Below the pieces are notes generated by a model, which saw only the letters and a list, made by a program, of their open reading frames with translations, was not told the origin of the DNA and made no database searches. A stretch of 64,000 bases of DNA from Pseudomonadota bacterium (GTDB lineage: Bacteria > Pseudomonadota > Gammaproteobacteria > Burkholderiales > Rhodocyclaceae). Below are positions 41,392 through 50,499 of the stretch, one piece after another. Where the stretch lies: positions 39,365 through 103,364 of the forward strand of contig JAFEFC010000010.1 in the NCBI GenBank assembly GCA_018240785.1. Reading direction: 5' to 3'. A program made the position numbers and the translations under genes. How positions within the stretch are numbered: the stretch's first letter is position 1; each line of letters begins with the position of its first letter.

Positions 41392-43041
41392 ATGCAGAAA
41401 ATTGCACGTGGACACGCTGGGTTTGCGACTTGGCCGCATCTCGCTTTATGGGCCTTGATTGCCGTTCTGGTGATTCCGACGATTGGCGCAGGAGGGTTCT
41501 GGTGGACCGATGAAGCACGCCACGCCATGGGCGGCGTCTTCATTCTCGATTTCATCCGCGACCTGCCGCTGTCGGACCCTCTGGGCTATGCAATGCGCTA
41601 TTTCGCGCAATATCCGGCGCTAGCCTTGAATTGGTATCTGCCAGGCTTTTACGCGGCGGAGGCGGCTCTTTTTGGGCTCTTTGGCGCGAGTGAGGCTGCG
41701 GCCCATTGGACTGTCATCGCGTTCTGCGCGCTGGGTGCCAGCGTGTGGTTCGCATGGACGCGGGAAGGGTGGGGGCCGTTGCCTGCTCTCGTTGCGACGG
41801 CGAGCTTCCTTGCCGTGCCGGAATGGAACTTCTGGGCACGCAGTGTGATGCTAGAGGCGCCAGCCATCGCCATGTTCGTGCTGTCGGTGTGGTGCTTTGA
41901 GCGCTACCTTGATCGTCCGACATTCACCCGTGCGCTAGTGGCGGGGCTGGTGATCGCGCTGGCGCTGTCGATCAAGCAAACCGTGGCGTTGTTGCTGCCG
42001 GCACTTTTCGTTTATGGACTCTGGACGCCACGGCGGTCTGCTCTGTTGAGAGTTCAGGCGCTTCCCGCGTATCTGCTCGTGATCGTTGCGCTTGCAGTCG
42101 TTGCCTTGCATGCGATCAAGTTCGGTAGCCTGGGCCTGGCGGCAACCGTGGGTGACAATCGCGTCGACGTGGGACAGAGTGCCGGGCGCCTCTCGCTGGA
42201 GCGCTGGATGATGTATCCACATGCCCTGGTGAAGACTTGGGGTTGGCCGCTGCTCGTGCTGTCCGCGGTGGGTATAACGTGGCCATCCAGGAAGAGCGAG
42301 GCGAGACTGCCGCTGCTGTATGCCTGGCTGGGTTGCTGGTACCTGGCGATGACCCTGCTGCTCGGATCTGCGGGCAATGCGCCGCGTTACACCCTGTACG
42401 CGTTTCCCGCCCTGGCCATGTTTGCCGCGAGGCCACTGTTCCTGCTTCAGGATCGGCCTGCGCTGCGTAACGCGATGCTGGCGGCACTGTTGATCGTGCT
42501 CGGGTTCAATGTGTGGCGCTCGCTGAACCAAGCGGTTCCTTATGTGAATGGCTATCGCGAAGCGGCGGAGTTCATCCAGCAGAGCGAGACGCAAGGGCCA
42601 GTCCTGTTCGCCGGCAAGCATGATGGCAACTTCATCTTCCATCTGCGTCGACTGGACGATCGGCGGAACGACGTCGTCCTGCGTGCCGACAAGGTGCTCG
42701 TGTCCCTTGCCGTGCACAAGTACTTCGGCATGGAATCGCATGTGTCCAGCCTGGACGACATCCAGTCGCTGATCGATCGCTATGGGGTGGAATTCATCGC
42801 CGTCGAACAACCGGATATCGTGCGGGTCAAGGAATTCGGCATGTTGCACGAGTTGCTGCAGAGACCTGAATTCGAGCGCGTCGCGGTGCTGCCGGTGACG
42901 TCTGGCGGGCGCGCGGAGGCTCCTGATCGGATCGAAATCTACCGTTATCGCAATTACAAGCCGTCCCTGGACACCACCATCGTGATACCGCTGCCGCACA
43001 TGGGAACCGAGATCAGATTCGAGCGGGACGCGAGGCGCTGA
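41392..43041 (+). CDS. GT-C (GT39/ArnT-like) membrane glycosyltransferase
   Basis: A 549-residue integral membrane protein of about eleven helices followed by a periplasmic C-terminal domain (about 395-549), typical of PMT/ArnT-type GT-C enzymes. The first periplasmic loop has the acidic WWTDEARHAMGG, where the Asp/Glu pair binds the polyprenyl-phosphate sugar. Such enzymes take sugar from a lipid phosphate donor and put it on glycan, lipid A or protein outside the membrane. It lies 19 bp after the aminotransferase and directly before a second GT-C gene. The likely donor is the sugar made by the GtrB-like protein. Confidence 0.85.
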   Translation: MQKIARGHAGFATWPHLALWALIAVLVIPTIGAGGFWWTDEARHAMGGVFILDFIRDLPLSDPLGYAMRYFAQYPALALNWYLPGFYAAEAALFGLFGASEAAAHWTVIAFCALGASVWFAWTREGWGPLPALVATASFLAVPEWNFWARSVMLEAPAIAMFVLSVWCFERYLDRPTFTRALVAGLVIALALSIKQTVALLLPALFVYGLWTPRRSALLRVQALPAYLLVIVALAVVALHAIKFGSLGLAATVGDNRVDVGQSAGRLSLERWMMYPHALVKTWGWPLLVLSAVGITWPSRKSEARLPLLYAWLGCWYLAMTLLLGSAGNAPRYTLYAFPALAMFAARPLFLLQDRPALRNAMLAALLIVLGFNVWRSLNQAVPYVNGYREAAEFIQQSETQGPVLFAGKHDGNFIFHLRRLDDRRNDVVLRADKVLVSLAVHKYFGMESHVSSLDDIQSLIDRYGVEFIAVEQPDIVRVKEFGMLHELLQRPEFERVAVLPVTSGGRAEAPDRIEIYRYRNYKPSLDTTIVIPLPHMGTEIRFERDARR

Positions 43042-44643
43042 ATGAACTGTGTGGCCAGGGAGGAGGCACCCGCAAAGACGGCGCGTAAGGATGCATACAT
43101 TGCGGGGCTTGTCTTCCTGTTCGCCGCATGTTGGCTTCTGGTGTTCTCAGGTGGTACGCCAGATATCAATCCCGACGGTGCCAATGCGCTCCATATGGCA
43201 CGGAACGTTCTGTCGGGGGACGGAGTGAGCATGAGGGTGGTGCCGCTCGAGGATGCCGCGCCGAAGGTGTCCCCGATGATCACGAAGCCGCCCGTCTATT
43301 CCCTTTCAATCGCCGCTTTGACAAAGCTCGGTGTCGACGTCAGGCACGCTGCCTGGGGCATCGTGGTGGTGGCGTGGGCACTGGCGGTCACGATGCTGTA
43401 TTTGCTAGGGCGACAGGTTCTGCCTTTTCGCGTGGCGCTGCTCATCCCGCTCCTCTTTGCCGTCCAGGTGACGACCCTGCGTTGGGGCATCACGATCCAT
43501 GAGCAGTCGCTGCTCGTTTGCCTCAGCTACATCGTTCTGTGGCGCCTGACTCGCCTGGAGACCTGCAGCGCTTGTTCAAGCAGCGTAGCCATGGGCTTGA
43601 CAGGCGTCGCTACGGGCTTGGCGATGGCGACCAGCTACCAGGGGCTTCCCCTGCTGATCGTGGCGACGACCTTCGTCGCGTCGCTGGCCGCCAGCCTGAA
43701 GCGCTGGCACGCGTTCGTGGCTTACTGCGGTGGCGTCGCCCTGGTCGGTGCATGGCCATTGGCACGATTCATCGCCCTCTTGCACGATGGAGTCAGGCCT
43801 GCGTTCACCGGGTCGGAGTCCGCAACCCACTACAGGATTCTGGCGGGTATCGCCAGTGCATTCCAGAATGATTTCATGGGGCGACAGTTGGTCTGGCTTT
43901 ACGGTGAATCCTGGCTCCATCTGTTGCTCCTCGCGCTCTTCACATTGGCCGTATGCGGTGTTACCGCATATGTTGCGCGAGTCAATCGCGGGTGGCGCCC
44001 GCTGGCCCTGTTCCTGATCGTCTATCTGGCAATGCTCGTTGGCTTCCTGGGCGGAAGGGGTACGGGGGTTTATGAACCCCGTGTCGGAGTGGTTTCCAAC
44101 GGCCTCCTGCTACTTTTCCTTGTATTTCTCGTGCATCGAGCGATGGTGCGCTCGGGTATGAGTGGCGGAGCAAGGATTGCCGGTGGCGCCGCACTCGCGG
44201 CGCTGTTCCTCGGTGCGCAATACAGCCGCATGCCCGAATTGTCGGGTTCCAGGTCGGCGCTATGCCCCGCGCCCCAGACGATGAGCTGGCTGCGCGAGCA
44301 TCTGCCGAAGGATTCGCTGGTGGCAGTAACACAGTGCGGATATGAGCTGGTGGCTGACTCTGCCGATTACTGGATCGTATTCATCCCGCCCGCCGATAGT
44401 TATTCCATGAGCGTGGCACGCTGGGGGGCAGACGATTTTGCCCGCCTGTGTCACATGAGTGCGCGTCCCTGGGTCGTCATCCTGGATGGTGGAAAGGGAG
44501 GCATTCGTGACCCCCTGATCGATCGATGGGGGTATGGAGGTCTGGTCGATGGTCTCTTCCGTGGAGAAAGCGCCGCAGATATCCGCCTTGCTGCGCGTCT
44601 TGAAGACGGCTATGTCTATCGGGTGATGTGCGGAGGAAGCTGA
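43042..44643 (+). CDS. GT-C membrane glycosyltransferase, second of a pair
   Basis: A 533-residue polytopic protein with about ten helices and a short periplasmic C-terminal domain (about 400-533). The first loop carries GGTPDINPDGANALHMARN, with Asp residues in the place used by GT39/GT83 enzymes. The N-terminus is charged and cytoplasmic (about 1-20). The ATG follows the previous stop with no gap. Sequence similarity to the upstream GT-C is confined to the general architecture, so a second sugar or acceptor is likely. Last plus-strand gene; the next gene converges. Confidence 0.8.
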   Translation: MNCVAREEAPAKTARKDAYIAGLVFLFAACWLLVFSGGTPDINPDGANALHMARNVLSGDGVSMRVVPLEDAAPKVSPMITKPPVYSLSIAALTKLGVDVRHAAWGIVVVAWALAVTMLYLLGRQVLPFRVALLIPLLFAVQVTTLRWGITIHEQSLLVCLSYIVLWRLTRLETCSACSSSVAMGLTGVATGLAMATSYQGLPLLIVATTFVASLAASLKRWHAFVAYCGGVALVGAWPLARFIALLHDGVRPAFTGSESATHYRILAGIASAFQNDFMGRQLVWLYGESWLHLLLLALFTLAVCGVTAYVARVNRGWRPLALFLIVYLAMLVGFLGGRGTGVYEPRVGVVSNGLLLLFLVFLVHRAMVRSGMSGGARIAGGAALAALFLGAQYSRMPELSGSRSALCPAPQTMSWLREHLPKDSLVAVTQCGYELVADSADYWIVFIPPADSYSMSVARWGADDFARLCHMSARPWVVILDGGKGGIRDPLIDRWGYGGLVDGLFRGESAADIRLAARLEDGYVYRVMCGGS

Positions 44644-44688
44644 CCGCTTGGCGGCCATGACAGGAAGTTGCCGTCGGTGTGGTGGCGC

Positions 44689-44704
44689 CCCGTTCGGGAA
44701 CGGG
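44689..44704. terminator. Hairpin between converging genes, possible terminator
   Basis: CCCGTTC, GG, GAACGGG within the 69-bp gap between the plus-strand GT-C gene and the minus-strand GT2 gene. The stem is short and lacks a clear T run, so rho-independent function is uncertain. Confidence 0.4.
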
Positions 44705-44712
44705 TGTACGGG

Positions 44713-45717
44713 TCAGAATTCCAGTTGGTCCACGTTCGCGGAACCCATGTATCTAATCTGCGAATCGACGTACGTCTCCCTGTCGCGGACCCGGTCCCAG
44801 CGGCCTTGTAGGAATCCGTAGAGATTGACGACACGCACGAACTCCATCACGGCAAGGACTCGCAGGCGCGTACTCCAGTCGCGCGAAGCGGCCGACGCCT
44901 GGGGCCACAGGTGGGTGCGGACATGCCAGGCAAAAACGGCGAGACCTGCCAGCGGAAGAAGGGGGTGCGCCAAGCCGCCTGCGAGCAAGAGCAGCACCGT
45001 CGCGTGAATGTAGAGATTCTTCAGATAGCCTGACGTGCCGATTCCCACGCGGGCATTGCCGCGCGAGAAGTTGATCCGCTGTTTTGCAAGGGCGCGCCAG
45101 GTTTCCCTGGGGCGCCACAGCACGATGGCCTCCTTGCAGAAGACGAAGCGGCAGCCGACCTGCCGCAGGCGGATGTTGAAGAGCGTGTCCTCGGCGGCAT
45201 AGAGCCATTCCGGATACCCCCCCGCACGCTCCCAGGCGGCCTTTGAAAAAGCGACGGACCGGCTGGACGGGTAGTACTGAGCGGTCTCGCTTCCGTCGCG
45301 GCCGGGCTGGAAAGTCGCCAGCACCACGGCGTTCTCGAACGCCGAATGCACCTCGAAGCGGAAGTTGCCGGCGACGACGTCGGGACCCGGGCTGGCCTGG
45401 AAGCAGCGGACGATGTGTTCCAGCCAGTCGGCCGACACCTTGCATCCAGCGTCGGTAATCGCCAGATGGGTGGTGGTTGCCGCCGCGATGCCGAGATTGC
45501 GTCCCTGCGCGATGTTGCACGGCTTGGAAATGACCCGGATCTGCCCGCGCGATTGGTACTCGCGGAGAATCTGCAGGGTGCCGTCCGTGCTTTCACCATC
45601 GACGATGATGATCCCGTCCGGCTTGTGCGTCTGTGCCAGGAGAGAATCGACGAATGCTGCGATCGTGCCGGCCTCGTTTCGGACCGTCGCGACGATGGTG
45701 ATGCTGACTTCGCTCAT
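44713..45717 (-). CDS. GT2 glycosyltransferase with membrane-associated C-terminus
   Basis: A 334-residue GT-A glycosyltransferase. VSITIVATVRNEAGTIAAFV opens the fold, IIVDGESTDGTLQIL and LAITDAGCKVSADW give the nucleotide/metal region, and the ED acceptor base lies in LYAAEDTLFNIRLRQVG. A hydrophobic pair (about 245-280) probably anchors it to the inner membrane. The T-D-A-G sequence stands where D-x-D is usual, which occurs in some GT2 subfamilies. It is the last gene of the minus-strand operon, 15 bp after the GT8-like gene. Sugar specificity unknown. Confidence 0.85.
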   Translation of the reverse strand: MSEVSITIVATVRNEAGTIAAFVDSLLAQTHKPDGIIIVDGESTDGTLQILREYQSRGQIRVISKPCNIAQGRNLGIAAATTTHLAITDAGCKVSADWLEHIVRCFQASPGPDVVAGNFRFEVHSAFENAVVLATFQPGRDGSETAQYYPSSRSVAFSKAAWERAGGYPEWLYAAEDTLFNIRLRQVGCRFVFCKEAIVLWRPRETWRALAKQRINFSRGNARVGIGTSGYLKNLYIHATVLLLLAGGLAHPLLPLAGLAVFAWHVRTHLWPQASAASRDWSTRLRVLAVMEFVRVVNLYGFLQGRWDRVRDRETYVDSQIRYMGSANVDQLEF

Positions 45718-45732
45718 GTGACCAGAATTCCC

Positions 45733-46677
45733 TTACATCAGTGCGTCACGAACGCGATGCGTGTTTTCGAAAAAGCGGACCTTGATGCCGAAATGCGTCG
45801 CAGTGACGCTTTCATCGGTGTAGTTGAACGGATAGCTGTCGGGCAATGGCGCGCCGAGCTGAGGTTCGCGGGTGATCAGGTGGCGATAGGCCCATTGCTC
45901 GAAAGTCGGGGCGAGGTCCATCCGGTGCTTGTTTTCGCCGATCCACTGATCCAGCAGGCCGAGATCATAGGTTCCCGGCGCATTCAGGCAGATGAGCCCC
46001 GCATTGAAGGTGGCTTCCCTGCGCTCGAAAACGAATCGACCGAGCCAGTCGTGCCCGGGGATGAAGGTTTCGACGCTGTAGAGCGAGCGCTGGTCCGCGG
46101 GATCGTCGATCCAGTCCAGGATCTCTTTCGGCCGGCGGAAGAAGAGGATGTCCGCGTCCAGAAACATCCGCTTCGTCGCCTGGCTGTAGAAATTGAAGTC
46201 GAATAGCCGTACCGCGAAGATGTGCATGTTGTAGCCGGCATTTCGATGGTCGCTGTGCAGCTTGTTCGCATAGCGATAATCGTGGCAGTTGGGGTACGGC
46301 CGCAGCCTGGCGTCCATTTCCTCGTCTGCCGTCGCCTTGCGCACGATGCGCACGCCACGCAGGTGGTGTTCCAGCGCGGAGACGTCCGCCGGGGTGAGGC
46401 TGCCGTCCTCATGCAGCACGACGGCGAACCGACGGTCGCAGGCTTTCAGGAAGCTCTTGACTGCCCACAGCGCCATGCCGACATGGCGGTGGCCAAGCAG
46501 CATGTGGACCTCGAAATGAGGTGCGTCCTGCCCCGTGTCGACCGGGCGAGTGGCAAGCGCTTCACCGTCGCAGCGCTCGCGTAGCGTCTCTTCGCGTTTC
46601 CGTTTCAGGGCCTGACGATAGCGCCAGGGAATGAGGTGCTGCGCGGGTGCGGAGTCGAGGAGGGTTGCAGCGAACAT
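45733..46677 (-). CDS. GT8-like glycosyltransferase (DxD type)
   Basis: A 314-residue protein that looks like a GT-A/GT8-type transferase. HFEVHMLLGHRHVGMALWAVKSF begins a Rossmann-like domain, MFLDADILFFRRPKEIL carries the metal-binding D-x-D, and TFNAGLICLNAPGTYDL resembles the acceptor-side NAG motif of GT8 proteins. There is no signal peptide or helix. No experimentally known close family was recognised, so the sugar is unknown. Lies 12 bp downstream of the RmlD-like gene in the minus-strand operon. Confidence 0.65.
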   Translation of the reverse strand: MFAATLLDSAPAQHLIPWRYRQALKRKREETLRERCDGEALATRPVDTGQDAPHFEVHMLLGHRHVGMALWAVKSFLKACDRRFAVVLHEDGSLTPADVSALEHHLRGVRIVRKATADEEMDARLRPYPNCHDYRYANKLHSDHRNAGYNMHIFAVRLFDFNFYSQATKRMFLDADILFFRRPKEILDWIDDPADQRSLYSVETFIPGHDWLGRFVFERREATFNAGLICLNAPGTYDLGLLDQWIGENKHRMDLAPTFEQWAYRHLITREPQLGAPLPDSYPFNYTDESVTATHFGIKVRFFENTHRVRDALM

Positions 46678-46689
46678 GTCCAGTCCTCG

Positions 46690-47604
46690 TCAGCGATCGA
46701 GGTAACCTGCGTAGTAGTCGCGCAGGTACTCTTCGAGGGCGACGCGCCAGTCGCGCATGTGGTTCATGTCCCGCAGGTTGAGCTTGCGGTTGATCAGGCG
46801 TTCCGACGCCGGGCGTGCGGCGAAGTATTCCGCGGAGAAGAAGTTCGAGCTCACCGGCGTGACCGTGATGCGCTCGTTCTGGCCGAGCAGCCTGACGAGT
46901 TCCTGTGCCACTTCCAGACGGCCGGTTTCGCCGCCGCAGACCATGTTGTACAGGCCCCAGAGTTCGGCTTCGAGCAGCGCCTTGACGTTGCGGGCAAAGT
47001 CGTGGGTGTAGGTCGGCGTGCCGAGCTTGTCGTCGACGACGTTGAGTTCGGTCTTGCCGTCCTTGATCTGCTTCATCAGTTTCTGGATGAACTTCTTGTC
47101 CTTGCGCGGACCCGCACCCATCATCCAGCCGGCGCGGCAGACGAGATAGCGGTTTGCCGACTCGACCACGTAGCGTTCGCCCATGTACTTGGAGCGTGCG
47201 TAGACGCCGAGCGGGTTGGGCTGGTCCCAGTCGTCGTAGGTTTCCTGCTTGCCGTCGAAGATTCCGGCCGTGCTGATGTAAAGCAGCGGGATGTCGAGCT
47301 CGTTGGCGATCGAGACGGCGTTTTCCACCGACAAGGTGTTCGTCCGGTAAGCGTCGTCCGCTTCCTTCTCGCAAAACTCGAGATCGGTGTAGGCCCCCAG
47401 GTGGAAGAGGTAATCGGGCTTGAAGTCGCGGACATCTGCACGATAGGCAGCACGGTCGCGAAAATCGAGGAAGGACAGCCAGGATTCGTTGACGTCCTTG
47501 TCGGTGCAGCGAAGTTCATAATCGCTGCCGAACTGCTTGTAGAAGGCTTCGCCCAGCATTCCGCCGCAGCCGGCGATGTAGATCTTCTTCATCCTTGAAT
47601 CCAT
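46690..47604 (-). CDS. RmlD-like SDR sugar-nucleotide reductase
   Basis: A 304-residue extended SDR of the dTDP-4-dehydrorhamnose reductase type. The cofactor loop is YIAGCGGMLGEAF, and HLGAYTDLEFCEKE and LYISTAGIFDGKQ follow. The catalytic YxxxK is YARSKYMGE, with preceding Ser/Thr in ISTAG. It may complete dTDP-rhamnose synthesis with RfbA/RfbC, but the cofactor loop GCGGMLG and the FDGKQETYDDWD stretch differ from classic RmlD, so another keto-sugar is possible. The ATG at 47592 (MKKIYI) is an alternative start, but then AAGG lies directly against it; 47604 is given. Confidence 0.75.
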   Translation of the reverse strand: MDSRMKKIYIAGCGGMLGEAFYKQFGSDYELRCTDKDVNESWLSFLDFRDRAAYRADVRDFKPDYLFHLGAYTDLEFCEKEADDAYRTNTLSVENAVSIANELDIPLLYISTAGIFDGKQETYDDWDQPNPLGVYARSKYMGERYVVESANRYLVCRAGWMMGAGPRKDKKFIQKLMKQIKDGKTELNVVDDKLGTPTYTHDFARNVKALLEAELWGLYNMVCGGETGRLEVAQELVRLLGQNERITVTPVSSNFFSAEYFAARPASERLINRKLNLRDMNHMRDWRVALEEYLRDYYAGYLDR

Positions 47605-47689
47605 CCTGGTTGGTCTCTATCACTTACGGTGAATCATACAGGGCGAGCGACGGGCTCACCGGTGGTGGTGGTGCGGCCTGTGGAAGCAG

Positions 47690-48937
47690 TCACGACGGAT
47701 TCCTGTCGCGTCGTTCGCTTGCGGAAGTCGATTGTTGGGGCTTCGTGTTTGGAAACAGGCTATCCACGTCGCGGATCAGGCCAGACGGCCTGGATGCCAG
47801 GTCGGTGACGAGCTCCTGGTCTTCGATCAGCCATCGGTCCACGCTGGTCCGGGTCAGCAGATGGCCAAAGCCCGGACGATCGAGCAGGATCTGGTCGAGG
47901 ATCCGGTCGCCCAACGCCTTTTTGAAATGGCCTGCTTCCCAGTAGTACGCAAGCTGCGTCTGACGATCCCCGGGTGCAGGGATCGGTTCGGTCGTTTCCG
48001 CACTGATGCCGCTGAAATCCCAGACCTTGATGTCGGCATTCGTCGATCGTGCGTGCTCGGCAGCCGCCAGCACCGATGCCTTCCATTCCGTGAATAGCTG
48101 GCCGAGCCCGGCGCGTTCCATCATCAGCCGGATCTGCGCGTGGTATGGATAGATCACGACGTGAACGGTGGCACCCATCGTGGCGGCATCCTGGAGAAAC
48201 GCTTCCAGACCGGCGTATTCGACCGATTGATTTCCGTTGTCGGGATGGATTCGTGGCGATTTTCGCGTCCAGCTCCTGAGGTTCTCCTGCGCTCGCTGAC
48301 GGAACAGGCCGTAATGTCCGGTTTGTGCGACCTCAGGAATGTAATTGAGTAGCGGATTGAAACCGCGCGGGCTGAGGCTGGCCGGATGGCTGACATGCTG
48401 GATCGCGATCGTGTTCAGCGAATCCCGTAGCCCGGTGACGGAAAAGACCGTCTCGGCGAACACGCTGCCGTCGATGCGTGGCGCAGGCGGGATTGCAGGC
48501 GGTGGAACGCGCGCAGGCGGTGCACCGAGGAAATCAAAGAAATCCACGCCGACGATCACCTGCTTTGGCCTGCAGTCCGCATCGTCGAGCCAGTGCAACT
48601 GGCGCAACGCAATGTTGATCGGTGTGCCTGGAATCGCATGGTTGTAGGCGACAAGACCAAGCGTGGCGAAACCGGGATGTTCCGGGTCGAAGCCAATTTC
48701 CGCGCGCGAGTTCCCGAAGATGCCCGCTGTCGGGCAGAGCCTGTGCGCGGCTTGCCAGCGGGCAAGGTCGCGGTGGTGATCGAGATAGGGCTTGGTCGCG
48801 TTGAAGCCGGCAATACGCGGCGTTCCGAAGATGCCGAGCGGGTCCACCGCCACGTTGAATGCGCCGCAGAGCGCGACCGTGGCCAGCAGGGTCGCGAACA
48901 TCCAGCGCAGGTATCGAAGCCAGGGCGACATGGCCAT
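47690..48937 (-). CDS. SGNH-like protein paired with MBOAT acyltransferase
   Basis: A 415-residue protein with one N-terminal helix (about 10-30) and a periplasmic SGNH-like domain. The first block is TAGIFGNSRAEIGFDP, the middle VIVGVDFFDFLG, and the late block with His is YYWEAGHFKKALGDRI. The arrangement is that of DltD/AlgX/AlgJ-type partners of MBOAT proteins, which accept acyl groups from the MBOAT pore and place them on a polymer. The start overlaps the MBOAT stop by one base (TGATG). The polymer is probably the glycan made by this island. No enzyme activity has been assigned to close relatives that I recognise. Confidence 0.75.
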   Translation of the reverse strand: MAMSPWLRYLRWMFATLLATVALCGAFNVAVDPLGIFGTPRIAGFNATKPYLDHHRDLARWQAAHRLCPTAGIFGNSRAEIGFDPEHPGFATLGLVAYNHAIPGTPINIALRQLHWLDDADCRPKQVIVGVDFFDFLGAPPARVPPPAIPPAPRIDGSVFAETVFSVTGLRDSLNTIAIQHVSHPASLSPRGFNPLLNYIPEVAQTGHYGLFRQRAQENLRSWTRKSPRIHPDNGNQSVEYAGLEAFLQDAATMGATVHVVIYPYHAQIRLMMERAGLGQLFTEWKASVLAAAEHARSTNADIKVWDFSGISAETTEPIPAPGDRQTQLAYYWEAGHFKKALGDRILDQILLDRPGFGHLLTRTSVDRWLIEDQELVTDLASRPSGLIRDVDSLFPNTKPQQSTSASERRDRNPS

Positions 48938-50484
48938 CAGAACTGAAAGTAGAGAAACTCGGTCGGCCGGCTCAGCGCAAGCACCCCGAACGCAAACAGC
49001 AGCCCGACGAGCACGGCATCGCGGCGCCGTGGCTGCCAGGTGAAGAGCCGCGGCTGCCCAGCGTCCGCATCCTTGCCATGCATCGCGAGGGCTGGCTCGA
49101 AGCGCGACATGATCTCCTGGGTGTTGGGGCTGAGGAAGGCGATACCGGCGGCGAGCAGAACCCAACTCCAGGTCTCGACGAAAGCCCCGCCGCCGCCGAG
49201 ATGAGCCCTGACACCCATCCCCTGCATCACCGACCAGGCTGGGCCGAGTCGTGAGGCGATGGCGTCCGGCACGGCGGCGCCGTTTCCGCCCAGCATGCCA
49301 AGCACCACCTTGTGCGCAGTCGCCAGATCCGGCGCGCGAAAATACACCCATGCAAACACCACGCAAAGGAAGGTGAGACCGATACCGAGAAACGACGCCA
49401 GCGCAGGAGCCAAGCGGAATGGGATTTTCTGCGCCAGATCGCGCCAGACGTGGTTGACGACGAGAAATGCGCCGTGCAGTGCGCCCCAGATCACGAAGTT
49501 CCACCCTGCGCCGTGCCACAGGCCCCCCAGCACCATCGTCGTCAGCAGGTTGGCGTGCTGCCGGACCGGGCCGTGTCGGTTTCCGCCGAGCGGGATATAG
49601 AGGTAGTCGCGCAGGAAGCGCGACAAGGTCATGTGCCAGCGGCGCCAGAATTCGCTGATGTTCCAAGCCTTGTAGGGCGAATTGAAATTGAGCGGCAGCT
49701 TTACTCCGAACAGACGGGACAGGCCGATCGCCATGTCGGAGTAACCGGAAAAGTCGAAGTAGAGCTGGAAGGTATAGGCGAGGGCGCCGCCCCAGGCGAT
49801 CAGCAGCGATGGGTTTTCCGCCTGCGGGTGAAAGACGGGTGCTGCGTAGCCCGAGAGGTTGTCGGCAATGAGCACCTTCTTGGCGAGGCCGAGCGCAAAG
49901 ATCGACAGACCGATTGCGATGTTGGACAGGTCGAAACGGTAATTACGTTCGTCGTCGAACTGCGGCATCATTTCCTTGTGATGCAGCACCGGGCCCGCAA
50001 TCAGGTGCGGGAAATAGGTGACGAACAATACGTAATAGATGAAGCGGTATTCCGTCACCTTGCCGGCGTAGGCATCGGCAAGGAAGGCGATCTGCGTGAA
50101 CGTGAAGAAGGAAATGCCGATCGGCAGGATGATGCCGAGCAACGGCCATTCGGCGCCGGTTAAGGCATTCAGGCTCGAAAGGAAGAAGTCAGCGTATTTG
50201 TAATAGGCGAGCAGAAGCAGGTTGAGGCCGACTGCTCCGGCAAGTGCCTTCCTGCCGGCGCTGGTTCCGGCGTGGCGGGCGATGTAGCCACCGGCAAGAT
50301 AGTTGCCTGCGATCGAGCCCAGCAGCAGGGCAAGGTAGCGGTAGTCCCACCAGCCGTAAAAGAACAGTGAGCACGCTGCCAGCCAGGCGGCGCCGCTCCC
50401 CTTGCCGAAGCGCCCGAACAGGAAGAAGCCCGCGAGGGTGACGGGCAGATAGGCGAGCAGGAAGGCGTAGGAGTTGAAGAGCAT
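48937..50484 (-). CDS. MBOAT-family O-acyltransferase (AlgI/DltB-like)
   Basis: A 515-residue polytopic protein with family hallmarks: MLFNSYAFLLAYLPVTL start, YYKYADFF, DFSGYSDMAIGLSRLFG, FWRRWHMTLSRFLRDYLYIP, and the active His in GLWHGAGWNFVIWGALHG. It moves an acyl group, usually acetyl, across the inner membrane for O-acylation of exopolysaccharide. The SGNH-like protein encoded directly downstream would finish the transfer. Lies 15 bp after the membrane sulfatase-like gene, so acylation and that activity are probably coregulated. Confidence 0.92.
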   Translation of the reverse strand: MLFNSYAFLLAYLPVTLAGFFLFGRFGKGSGAAWLAACSLFFYGWWDYRYLALLLGSIAGNYLAGGYIARHAGTSAGRKALAGAVGLNLLLLAYYKYADFFLSSLNALTGAEWPLLGIILPIGISFFTFTQIAFLADAYAGKVTEYRFIYYVLFVTYFPHLIAGPVLHHKEMMPQFDDERNYRFDLSNIAIGLSIFALGLAKKVLIADNLSGYAAPVFHPQAENPSLLIAWGGALAYTFQLYFDFSGYSDMAIGLSRLFGVKLPLNFNSPYKAWNISEFWRRWHMTLSRFLRDYLYIPLGGNRHGPVRQHANLLTTMVLGGLWHGAGWNFVIWGALHGAFLVVNHVWRDLAQKIPFRLAPALASFLGIGLTFLCVVFAWVYFRAPDLATAHKVVLGMLGGNGAAVPDAIASRLGPAWSVMQGMGVRAHLGGGGAFVETWSWVLLAAGIAFLSPNTQEIMSRFEPALAMHGKDADAGQPRLFTWQPRRRDAVLVGLLFAFGVLALSRPTEFLYFQF

Positions 50485-50499
50485 CGATGTCGTCCGTCC

